DNA of 7,051 nucleotides from Spirochaetaceae bacterium (GTDB lineage: Bacteria; Spirochaetota; Spirochaetia; Treponematales; Breznakiellaceae): contig JAISCK010000026.1 in the NCBI GenBank assembly GCA_031265635.1, positions 1 to 7,051 of the forward strand, in the 5' to 3' direction. The first letter of the stretch is position 1; each line of letters opens with the position of its first letter. The position numbers and the translations under genes are program-made. Of the stretch, positions 1 through 6,171 are shown piece after piece. The notes under the pieces were generated by a model. The model saw only the letters and a list, made by a program, of their open reading frames with translations, was not told the origin of the DNA and did not search any database.

Positions 1-497
1 GCCATGGCCCTCTGATCAAGATCGGGATCAATCTTCATGAGCCAGGCTTCGGTTTTCTTCATTTCAGGGGCAAACATCCTGGCCATGGCGTCTGAACGGT
101 CTTCCATTTCACCTTCAAACTTCCAGGGGATGTTCTCGCCGCTCATCGTGGCCTTGACATATTCTACCAGCGCTTCGGGATCACCTGAAAGATCAGGGTT
201 GTGCCAGACACCGCCTGACATTCTCGAATTACTGAAATGGTGATTGGCGGCCTGTTTTTCCAGGACCAGTACTGACGCACCGGCATCATGGGCTTCAATA
301 GCCGCTGAAGCTCCCGCGCCGCCCAGTCCCAGAATAACAACATCCGCTTCCATATCCCATGTGCTGGGAACTCCGCCGCTGCTGCTGCCTCCGCCTGTAG
401 TAGCGCAGCTGGAAAGCAGGCCGCCGACCGCGGCGCCTCCGGCTACTTTACCGGCGTTCTTCAGAAACTCTCTCCGTGAGATTCCTTTCTTTTCCAT
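1..497 (-). CDS. Partial Tat-exported lipoprotein flavoprotein, FAD_binding_2 / fumarate-reductase-like family (N-terminal 165 codons)
   Basis: The gene runs off the left edge; only the N-terminus is visible. Residues 7-13 read SRREFLK, a twin-arginine (Tat) signal motif. A short Gly/Ala hydrophobic stretch follows, then LSSC at 28-31, a lipobox whose Cys31 would be lipidated. A Gly/Ser-rich linker (35-42) leads into the Rossmann fold: DVVILGLGGAGASAA carries the GxGxxG at 57-62, and Glu80 in LVLEK would bind the FAD ribose. The next motif reads FSNSRMSGG, a variant of the family's usual GGNSxxSGG. The family reduces C=C bonds of small carboxylates or oxidises steroids and similar compounds; the substrate-binding half lies outside the window, so the reaction is open. 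No FMN-binding domain precedes the FAD domain, unlike the neighbour at 1015-2991. The start is set by GGAGGT at 502-507, four bases from the ATG, and by the complete Tat signal. Family call is firm; substrate is unknown. Confidence 0.92.
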   Translation of the reverse strand, partial: MEKKGISRREFLKNAGKVAGGAAVGGLLSSCATTGGGSSSGGVPSTWDMEADVVILGLGGAGASAAIEAHDAGASVLVLEKQAANHHFSNSRMSGGVWHNPDLSGDPEALVEYVKATMSGENIPWKFEGEMEDRSDAMARMFAPEMKKTEAWLMKIDPDLDQRAM

Positions 498-610
498 TCT
501 TACCTCCATTCATTTTAGGCGTAGCTCACTAAAGTAGTTCGCCCTTTAATCCGCGGGAAACCCTGTGAAGGTCTCGGACGGCTGTTAACAATCCTTTACC
601 AGACACAAAC

Positions 611-653
611 AAAAAAAGCCGGCCTGCCCGCATAAACGGACAGATCGGCTTTT
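611..653 (-). terminator. Strong intrinsic terminator hairpin in the leader of the flavoprotein gene at 1-497; candidate attenuator
   Basis: Read on the minus strand, AAAAGCCG (653-646) pairs with CGGCTTTT (621-614). Inside this, CTGTCCG (643-637) pairs with CGGGCAG (630-624) around a six-base loop, with one G-T wobble and a two-base interruption between the stem halves. Seven T's (617-611) follow. It lies between the candidate promoter at 794-822 and the start codon at 497, so it would stop most transcripts unless relieved. The preceding gene (1015-2991) already has its own terminator at 930-964. The opposite strand also ends in a T-rich run, so bidirectional use is possible. Confidence 0.75.
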
Positions 654-660
654 CTACTTT

Positions 661-747
661 TTAACCCGGACAAAACCACGGACAGCGCCTTTGCGGGGAA
701 AACAGGCTCTTATAACACACAAAACGGGAGAGCAAAACCGTACTCAA
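661..747 (-). CDS. Possible 28-residue leader peptide before the attenuator hairpin
   Basis: A short ORF starts at TTG (747-745), eight bases after AGGAG (760-756), and ends with TAA (663-661) eight bases before the hairpin at 653. It begins about 40 bases from the predicted transcription start. The peptide would be 28 residues, hydrophobic and aromatic at first and ending in RRCPWFCPG, so two Cys, two Pro and one Trp lie in its last six residues. Position and stop-to-hairpin spacing resemble leader peptides of ribosome-mediated attenuators. Against it: a TTG start, no run of one repeated regulatory amino acid, and the ORF could be chance. An upstream in-frame ATG at 855 lies outside the predicted transcript and has no ribosome binding site. 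Confidence 0.3.
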   Translation of the reverse strand: MSTVLLSRFVCYKSLFSPQRRCPWFCPG

Positions 748-793
748 AAGATTATCTCCTATAGACAGTACCGGCTCTTTTAACGTGATTTTA

Positions 794-822
794 GTTATAC
801 ACTGATTATAAAAAAATATCAA
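794..822 (-). promoter_or_regulatory. Predicted sigma-70-type promoter for the Tat flavoprotein gene
   Basis: On the minus strand a -35 box TTGATA (822-817) and a -10 box TATAAC (799-794) are separated by exactly 17 bases; each matches the consensus at five of six positions. The start would fall near 787, giving a leader of about 290 bases before the ATG at 497. No better promoter was seen between the hairpin at 611-653 and the gene. The spacer and -35 box overlap an AT-rich sequence also found at the other flavoprotein promoter. Confidence 0.6.
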
Positions 823-830
823 TATGAAAT
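808..830 (+). repeat. AT-rich element shared by the two flavoprotein promoters, copy 1
   Basis: Plus-strand ATAAAAAAATATC followed by AATATGAAAT. The same 13-base core and AATATGAA recur on the minus strand at 3063-3086, with one extra G between the two blocks and one base change near the end. This copy covers the -35 box and most of the spacer of the promoter at 794-822, so a bound protein would block RNA polymerase. Low complexity makes chance similarity possible. Confidence 0.35.
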
Positions 831-929
831 AGCTGTTTTTTACATAAAAAAACAACGATTTTGATAGAATTTGTTCGGAATATGAAGTTACCGGACAAAT
901 TACCGGGCTGCCGGGTTTTTGTTCGCGGC

Positions 930-964
930 AAAAAGAACCGGGAAAGGCTTATGCCCTTCCCGGC
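930..964 (-). terminator. Intrinsic terminator of the FMN/FAD reductase gene
   Basis: CCGGGAA (963-957) pairs with TTCCCGG (944-938). After one mismatch, GGC (955-953) pairs with GCC (948-946) around a four-base loop. The 3' side on the minus strand is TTCTTTTTG, a good U-tract. It lies about 50 bases past the stop codon at 1015-1017 and should end that transcript. The other strand also has a short T-run, so weak bidirectional action is possible. Confidence 0.8.
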
Positions 965-984
965 TTTTCTTAGTTACTTGAGGC

Positions 985-1011
985 TGTTCCAAAACTTCAG
1001 TTTTTGGAACA
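985..1011. repeat. Perfect 10-bp inverted repeat directly after the reductase stop codon
   Basis: TGTTCCAAAA (985-994) and TTTTGGAACA (1002-1011) are exact complements around a seven-base loop, starting three bases beyond the stop codon at 1015. The RNA would fold into a hairpin without a following U-tract, so it looks more like a 3' stabilising structure or a dispersed repeat than the terminator itself, which is at 930-964. Confidence 0.6.
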
Positions 1012-1014
1012 AGC

Positions 1015-2991
1015 TCACTTACCTTTTATAAAGTCGGGTACGTCTCCCGTTACCGCATAGTATCCGGCGATATAGCCGTTTACACAGGCGTCGGGTCCGG
1101 CATTGGAGCCAAGACGGTTGGTGCCGTGGACTCCGCCGGTAACTTCACCGGCCGCGAAGAAGTTGGGAATCACGTTGCCAAAGAGGTCAAGGACTTCCAG
1201 CTTGTTCGTGGTGATAAGGCCGCCCATAGTATGGTGGACAGAAGGCCATTGGGGTATGGCATAGTACGGGGGCGCGTCAATGGTCAGCATGGCTGTCGTG
1301 ATCACCTTGTTGAAGGCGGGGTCCTGGCGGGACCTGACATAGCCGTTGTGGGCCTCGATGGTCCTGGTCAGGGTCCCCGAAGCGATGTTGACATTACCCG
1401 GCACGCCCGAAGGACTGCGGTAGGAATGCGCGGCGATCTGGCCGGCAAGTTCCTCAAGGGTATTGGCCTTGAAGATACGGCCATTTTCAATACCGCGGTT
1501 TACGGTGTCCTGGCTGGTAAATCCGCCCTGGTCAACGATCTTCTGGTCCAGGATACAGAAAGCGGGGAAACCGCCCGAATCCATGGCCGCCTTGGCATTT
1601 ACGTCGCGGCGTTCACCTTCGTTGACATAGCGCTCGCCCTTGTAATCCACATACACAACGCCCGAAGAAGGTCCTGAGAAGGGGATAACCGCATAGGCGT
1701 CCAGAACACCGGTATTGGGATCGGCAAAGGGATAGAGCTGGATATAGCTCTGCTGCATGGTCTGGGAACCGATTTCCTGGGCATAGAGTATGCCCTCGCC
1801 GGTCTGGCTGATCTGGTTGGTGGTGGGCATCGCGTCGGTCAGGGAAGGAACCTGGGCCGACCTCATGGGGACATTGGCGCTGAACCCGCCGGTGGTAAGG
1901 ATTACCGCCCTGGTGGCCCTGATGGTCCTGATGCCTTCGGCAGTGTATACCGCAATACCTACTACCGGCCCGGTCTGATTGCCGTCACGGTAAATACGGA
2001 CCAGTTTGGTATTGAGCTTAACGGTAACACCCGACTGGGCGAGGAGTTTTTTCTGGACTTCGGTAATATCAAAGCCCTGCTCGTGTTCAAGGGTATAGGT
2101 CCTGAAACCATAGTGACCGCCGGGCATGGTAAGAGAGTCGCGGACGACAAGGCCGTTATCAAGCATCAGGTTAAGGTAGAAGGGAGACCCGTATACCATG
2201 TTTTTGACCATGTCTTCCCGGCTCATATAGTCGCCGCCTTTTATCGTGTCTTCGATGTGTTTCTCGGCGGTATCCGGGGTAAGGTTCCTTCTCCGCTGTA
2301 AATCAGCGGCAAGTTTGCTGGTATAAGCGGCCCACACGCCGCCGTTGATCTGGGAATTTCCGCCGATAAAGGGCATCTTCTCGATCAACACGGTCCTGGC
2401 GCCCTGGGTCTGGGCGGCATAGGCCGCGGCAGCGCCCGCATAGCCCGCGCCGACAACGACGACGTCATAGGTCTCGTCCCAGCGGCCGGGAGCCGTTACA
2501 GGACCGCGGGGGGTTCCGACAGGATTAAGCAGGGCGTCCCTGCTCAGATAAAAGCTGGTCCCGGCAGCCCTGTACTCCTGGGGCCGGCCGCCCGCTTCGG
2601 TAATGGCCTTTTCGACAGCCGCGATGATGGCGCCGGAAGTCCGTGATGCCCCGGCCACGACATCAATACCGGTACTCTGCTGGCTCACAATAGCGGCGGG
2701 GATGACATCGATGGCGGCTTGGGCAATTCCAGGAGTATCATTATGAGAGATAACCGTTACCTTCTCGATCCTGCTGGCCGAGAGTACAACTTCTACCTTA
2801 AACCCCAGGGCATTACCCGCAACGTCTTCGGTATATGTACCGGGTCTAAGGGGCGTTACCGTTCGTGAAGCCACCGGAGCGGCGGGCTTGCCGGACGGAA
2901 CCGTACTGCCTCCCTGCGTATTACACGCGGCGATAATGAGAGCGGCCGCGGTAATCACCAGGGGAAGGAACACTTTAAGCGTCCTTTTCAT
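1015..2991 (-). CDS. Exported lipoprotein FMN/FAD-dependent reductase, fumarate/urocanate-reductase-like (658 aa)
   Basis: Residues 1-23 form a Sec lipoprotein signal: KR-rich start, hydrophobic core and lipobox IAAC with Cys23. Residues about 54-134 are an FMN_bind domain; DVVAGASRTS (110-119) matches the ApbE flavin-transferase target motif, making Ser116 the likely covalent FMN site. The FAD_binding_2 domain follows: GAGYAG (181-186), Glu204, GGNSQINGG (210-218), LTTGGF (365-370), and the reductase signatures NEGERRD (457-463), HHTMGG (586-591) and GGVHGTNRLG (619-628). Arg462 and Arg626 align with the proton-donor and carboxylate-binding arginines of Shewanella flavocytochrome c3 (alignment from memory). 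The family passes electrons from FMN to FAD to a small unsaturated acid outside the cytoplasm. The usual QxHPT reads QLYPF (418-422), so fumarate is doubtful as substrate. AGGAGG (3001-3006) lies nine bases before the ATG, and a near-consensus promoter precedes it; it appears monocistronic. Family is firm; acceptor is unknown. Confidence 0.95.
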   Translation of the reverse strand: MKRTLKVFLPLVITAAALIIAACNTQGGSTVPSGKPAAPVASRTVTPLRPGTYTEDVAGNALGFKVEVVLSASRIEKVTVISHNDTPGIAQAAIDVIPAAIVSQQSTGIDVVAGASRTSGAIIAAVEKAITEAGGRPQEYRAAGTSFYLSRDALLNPVGTPRGPVTAPGRWDETYDVVVVGAGYAGAAAAYAAQTQGARTVLIEKMPFIGGNSQINGGVWAAYTSKLAADLQRRRNLTPDTAEKHIEDTIKGGDYMSREDMVKNMVYGSPFYLNLMLDNGLVVRDSLTMPGGHYGFRTYTLEHEQGFDITEVQKKLLAQSGVTVKLNTKLVRIYRDGNQTGPVVGIAVYTAEGIRTIRATRAVILTTGGFSANVPMRSAQVPSLTDAMPTTNQISQTGEGILYAQEIGSQTMQQSYIQLYPFADPNTGVLDAYAVIPFSGPSSGVVYVDYKGERYVNEGERRDVNAKAAMDSGGFPAFCILDQKIVDQGGFTSQDTVNRGIENGRIFKANTLEELAGQIAAHSYRSPSGVPGNVNIASGTLTRTIEAHNGYVRSRQDPAFNKVITTAMLTIDAPPYYAIPQWPSVHHTMGGLITTNKLEVLDLFGNVIPNFFAAGEVTGGVHGTNRLGSNAGPDACVNGYIAGYYAVTGDVPDFIKGK

Positions 2992-3062
2992 TCTTTCTTT
3001 CCTCCTGAAAACAATCTACTATGATGAAAGCAAACGTTGCGTCTGCCACATCCTGCCTTTGG

Positions 3063-3086
3063 AATTCATATTCGATATTTTTTTAT
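3063..3086 (-). repeat. AT-rich element shared by the two flavoprotein promoters, copy 2
   Basis: On the minus strand it reads ATAAAAAAATATC, then G, then AATATGAATT. It matches the copy at 808-830 apart from the inserted G and one base near the end. Here it lies just downstream of the -10 box (3098-3093), over the predicted transcription start and first transcribed bases, in the opposite orientation relative to transcription from copy 1. A repressor bound here would block initiation. Possible operator; weak because of low complexity. Confidence 0.35.
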
Positions 3087-3092
3087 CTAATA

Positions 3093-3121
3093 ATTATACC
3101 ATGGGAATTTGGTCAGGTCAA
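3093..3121 (-). promoter_or_regulatory. Near-consensus sigma-70-type promoter of the FMN/FAD reductase gene
   Basis: On the minus strand TTGACC (3121-3116) and a perfect TATAAT (3098-3093) are separated by 17 bases. A TG one base before the -10 box gives an extended -10. The start would fall near 3086, about 95 bases before the ATG at 2991. The -35 box begins only 30 bases past the stop codon of the coiled-coil gene. This should be an intrinsically strong promoter, so control would have to come from repression or from RNA. Confidence 0.8.
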
Positions 3122-3150
3122 GCAAAAAAATTGCGGATTTTAGGACAAGC

Positions 3151-6100
3151 CTACTCTTTTTGGGGCAGTTCCAGGATGAGTTCAACCTCGCCGAGGGAAA
3201 GGTTGAGGGCTCTGGCTATTTCTTCGCGTTTCCAGCCCTGGTGGGCAAGGCGCACTACGTTTTCCCGGTCGGCGATGGTGGGCGCGCCTCGACCCGGCGT
3301 TTTGCCTTTGGAGCCGTCCTTTTTAAGGAGCGCGCCGAGGAGTTTGACTTCTTCCTGGGCGTCTTTTGAAATCTGCTGCAGGCGGGATTCGGTTTTGGCA
3401 AGCCATTCCCGGGCCACATTCATGGCCTCTATCCGTCCCTCAATGTCTTTGAGGGTTTCGTCAAGGCCGGCGGCCTGTTCAGCAGCCACCCGGACCTTTT
3501 CCTGCTCGCCGCTGAGGATTTCCACCGAGGAGCGGACCTCATCGAGATCGCCCAAAAGTTTCTTCATTTCGGCGTCAAGACGGGCGCCGCTTTCTTCGGC
3601 TTCCCTGAGGGACTTGAAGTTCCTGTCTATACCGGCATTGACGGCCTCGAGAATCTGGTTCTTTTTTTCGACGCGCTGGAAACGGTCTTCGCTCTCGCTT
3701 ATGGCATCGGTGATTTTGCGCAGTTGTACCTGCATGGCCTGGAGGGTGTCGTCGGAGGAAGAAACCTGGACAAGTTTTTCCTCGACCGCTTCGGAGGTCT
3801 GGAGCAGGCGGTTAAAGTCGGCTTCCATGAGTTCAATGCGCCGTTTTTCCGAGAGGAAACGGGTCATTTTGGCGTTGACTTCGTCTTCGAGGCGCTTGAT
3901 TTTGACAAACTGGCCCTCAAGAGCGGCGGCCTCGGAACGGCGCTGTTCGAGGCGGTTAAGATCGCCTGAAAGGTCCTCGATTTTCCGGCCCAGTTCAACG
4001 CGCAGGGTGTCGGCCTCTTCAAAAAGCCGGGTCTGTCCGGCAAATTCCCTGAGCCGCCGGTCGGCGTCCTTGATGGCGTTGTCCAGAACCCGCGCCTGGT
4101 CTTCGGTACGGGAGAAAAGTTCGTTACGCCGGGCGTCGGCTTCTTCCTGTATCTCCTTGATGGCCTGGCGCGTCGCGGTAAAGCGCTCGTCGTTTTCCGC
4201 GCCGAGTTCCCTGGTCCTGCGCCGTACTTCTTCCAGGGAACTTTCGGCTTCCCTGATCTGGACGCCGAGTTTCGCCTTCCAGCTTTCGACACCGGTCCGG
4301 GAATCCTCAAGGAGGCTGTTGATTCCCGCCCGCCTTTCTTCCACGCCGTCTTCCATATCCCTGATGGCGGCTTCCAGATCCCGCTGCCCCTGTTTGATCT
4401 TTTCGGTAAGATCGAGTTCGTACCGGGCAAGTTCCGATTTAACGGTATTTTCCGCCCCCTGCCGGGCGTCCCGGAGATCCTGTTCAAGCTGTTCCCTGAG
4501 GGAAGTTATGGAACGGTCGGTTTCGCTCATCACATCCCGTATGCCTTCCTCAAAGGCCCCGGTTTCGGCCTTGAGGTGGGCCAGTTCGGAGACCAGGCGG
4601 GTATTCTCGTCGGAAAAACGCTGTTTAAGGTCTTCGGTAAACGATTTTTCAAGATCCCGCCGCTCTTCCCCGGCCTCGTCCCCAAGGGCCAGGAGCTTGC
4701 TGTCAAGATCGCCTTTCCATTCGTCGAGCCTCCGGTCTATCTCGCCGCTCCGTTTGGCAAGATCGGCAAAGAATTCATCCTCGAAAACCTTGAGTTTTTC
4801 GGATACATTCTCGTAGGCGCTGGACTTGAGGGCGTTGAGTTCCTGTTCCAGACCGGCGATGCCTTCCCTAAGCCTTTCGGCGGCGGCCTCGTAGGATGAG
4901 GCAATGCGGCTCCTTGTCCCGGCAGCTTCCTGCTCAAAACGGGCAAAGTCTGACCTGACCCGGTTTTCCGCGTCCTCCATGGAACGCCTGAGTTCGGCCT
5001 CAAGGCCGCCCACGTCGTCGGAAAGGCTTTCAACACGGCGGAACTGTTCATTTTGAAGAGCCGCGTATTCTTCGCCGCGCCGGAGCGAGTCCTCCAGAAT
5101 GCGGCGCTCGGCCTCGGCAAGGGTCTCTTTCCAGGCTTCTTCCTGATCTTTGATAAGGCCCTGAAGTTCCCGCAGTTCCCGCTTGAGGTCTTCCTTCTGG
5201 GCTTTGGCAAGGCCGTTGAGTTCCTGGGCCTCGCGCTTCCACTCGTCACGGTAGGCTTTCTGCCTTGCTTCAAGCTCGTTATGGTCTGTCTTCCATTCAT
5301 CCGTATAGGTCTTGACCAGGCCCTGCACTTCCTGTACTTTCGACCGGGCGTTCTCCTGGCAAAGCGAAATTTTTTCCTCGACAGCGGACTGGAAGCGCTT
5401 GACCCTTTCAAGGGCCTGGTCCTTGAGTTTGGCCAGGGCCGCTTCTTCCATGCGGTCGGCCCGGGAACCGGCTTTTTCCACCGCTTCCCTGAGGGTCCTG
5501 TTGATGATGTCTATGTCCCTGGCAAGGCTGGCCTTGCGCTGCTGCTCTATCATGGATACCGCGTTTCTGTGGTCTTCAACCTGGCGCTCTATGGTTTCTA
5601 CCGTAGTTTGAAGGCCGGAAACCGTTGAACGCACCGAGGCGCTTACGGCGTCGGCGGTTTTTTCCAGGATTTCGGCGTTTTCCTTCTCAAAACGGAGTTC
5701 CAGGCCGCCGAGGTTCTTTTCGAGTTCCTCCAGTTTGGTCCTGGCCTCGCCTATCCTGCGGGCGGAATTTTCGACAAAGACCGATTCTTCCCGTATGCGG
5801 CCAAGGTTTTCCTGGACCCTGCCGGTCATGCGCACCAGTTCTTCCAGCGAAGCGTCATAGGCGCTGATTTTTTCGTCGATTTTGGAAACCGCCTCGGCCT
5901 TGCCGGCAAGCTCGTCATCGGTTACCACAAGGCGCTTCATCAGCTCTTTGGCGGCCTTCTGCTGGACATCAAGCTCTACCGCGTAATCCTTGACCGCCGC
6001 TTCCCGTCCGGCCACAAATGAGGCAAGATCGGCCTTGAGTTTTTCGCCGTATTTGCGGAGCTTTCCCAGCGAATCGGTACGCTTGTCAATCTGCCGGTAA

Positions 6101-6162
6101 AGTACCAGAGCCAGAACCGTTATAGCCAGAGTAAAGATATTCCCAACAGTAAAGAACCCCAT
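3151..6162 (-). CDS. Membrane-anchored giant coiled-coil protein with C-terminal helix-turn-helix (1003 aa), spirochaete coiled-coil type
   Basis: Residues about 3-21 form one hydrophobic segment (FTVGNIFTLAITVLALVLY) followed by basic residues, which by the positive-inside rule places the bulk in the cytoplasm. Residues about 25-930 are almost unbroken Glu/Lys/Arg/Ala/Leu heptad-like sequence, predicted long coiled coil. A basic Gly-rich linker leads to a small domain over the last 45 residues, containing VVRLAHQGWKREEIARALNL and then GEVELILEL, a helix-turn-helix-like fold. The layout of anchor, coiled coil and small C-terminal HTH recalls Bacillus SwrB and DUF6115-type proteins, and I believe a family of this kind is annotated in treponemes; a specific role is not shown. 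Likely a scaffold or filament-like protein. The ATG is preceded by GAGGGG (6171-6166), three bases away and overlapping the upstream HAD stop codon, so translation is probably coupled. No strong terminator was seen after the TAG stop; only a 5-bp A/T stem before a T-run at 3124-3141. Confidence 0.9.
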   Translation of the reverse strand: MGFFTVGNIFTLAITVLALVLYRQIDKRTDSLGKLRKYGEKLKADLASFVAGREAAVKDYAVELDVQQKAAKELMKRLVVTDDELAGKAEAVSKIDEKISAYDASLEELVRMTGRVQENLGRIREESVFVENSARRIGEARTKLEELEKNLGGLELRFEKENAEILEKTADAVSASVRSTVSGLQTTVETIERQVEDHRNAVSMIEQQRKASLARDIDIINRTLREAVEKAGSRADRMEEAALAKLKDQALERVKRFQSAVEEKISLCQENARSKVQEVQGLVKTYTDEWKTDHNELEARQKAYRDEWKREAQELNGLAKAQKEDLKRELRELQGLIKDQEEAWKETLAEAERRILEDSLRRGEEYAALQNEQFRRVESLSDDVGGLEAELRRSMEDAENRVRSDFARFEQEAAGTRSRIASSYEAAAERLREGIAGLEQELNALKSSAYENVSEKLKVFEDEFFADLAKRSGEIDRRLDEWKGDLDSKLLALGDEAGEERRDLEKSFTEDLKQRFSDENTRLVSELAHLKAETGAFEEGIRDVMSETDRSITSLREQLEQDLRDARQGAENTVKSELARYELDLTEKIKQGQRDLEAAIRDMEDGVEERRAGINSLLEDSRTGVESWKAKLGVQIREAESSLEEVRRRTRELGAENDERFTATRQAIKEIQEEADARRNELFSRTEDQARVLDNAIKDADRRLREFAGQTRLFEEADTLRVELGRKIEDLSGDLNRLEQRRSEAAALEGQFVKIKRLEDEVNAKMTRFLSEKRRIELMEADFNRLLQTSEAVEEKLVQVSSSDDTLQAMQVQLRKITDAISESEDRFQRVEKKNQILEAVNAGIDRNFKSLREAEESGARLDAEMKKLLGDLDEVRSSVEILSGEQEKVRVAAEQAAGLDETLKDIEGRIEAMNVAREWLAKTESRLQQISKDAQEEVKLLGALLKKDGSKGKTPGRGAPTIADRENVVRLAHQGWKREEIARALNLSLGEVELILELPQKE

Positions 6163-6165
6163 GTG

Positions 6166-6171
6166 CCCCTC
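6166..6171 (-). promoter_or_regulatory. Ribosome binding site of the coiled-coil gene overlapping the HAD stop codon
   Basis: GAGGGG on the minus strand (6171-6166) shares bases with the TGA stop (6172-6170) of the HAD gene and lies three bases before the ATG at 6162. Ribosomes ending on the first gene would be placed at the second, a usual arrangement for translational coupling. Confidence 0.65.

Noticed and set aside
37..537. Plus-strand ORFs at 37-243 and 244-537
   Set aside because: Antisense to the Tat flavoprotein, whose signal peptide, lipobox and FAD motif are unmistakable.
661..855. Full 64-residue minus-strand ORF starting at ATG 855
   Set aside because: No Shine-Dalgarno precedes the ATG, its first half crosses the predicted promoter, and it is AT-rich noncoding-like sequence. 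Only the part from the TTG at 747 is kept as a possible leader peptide.
3124..3141. Terminator for the coiled-coil gene (AAAAT / ATTTT stem before a run of T's)
   Set aside because: Only five A/T pairs and a five-base loop, which is too weak to call; read-through into the reductase promoter region cannot be excluded.
2888..4816. 642-residue plus-strand ORF opposite the coiled-coil and reductase genes
   Set aside because: It is Ser/Arg-rich with no recognisable domain, lies antisense to a gene with strong coiled-coil character, spans two genes and their intergenic promoter, and has no ribosome binding site. Long antisense frames are expected opposite Glu/Lys/Leu-rich coding sequence.
3864..5411. 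Minus-strand ORFs at 3864-4487 and 4737-5411 in another frame of the coiled-coil gene
   Set aside because: Pro/Arg/Lys-rich frame-shifted shadows of the 1003-residue gene. The main frame is uninterrupted, so they are not evidence of a frameshift.
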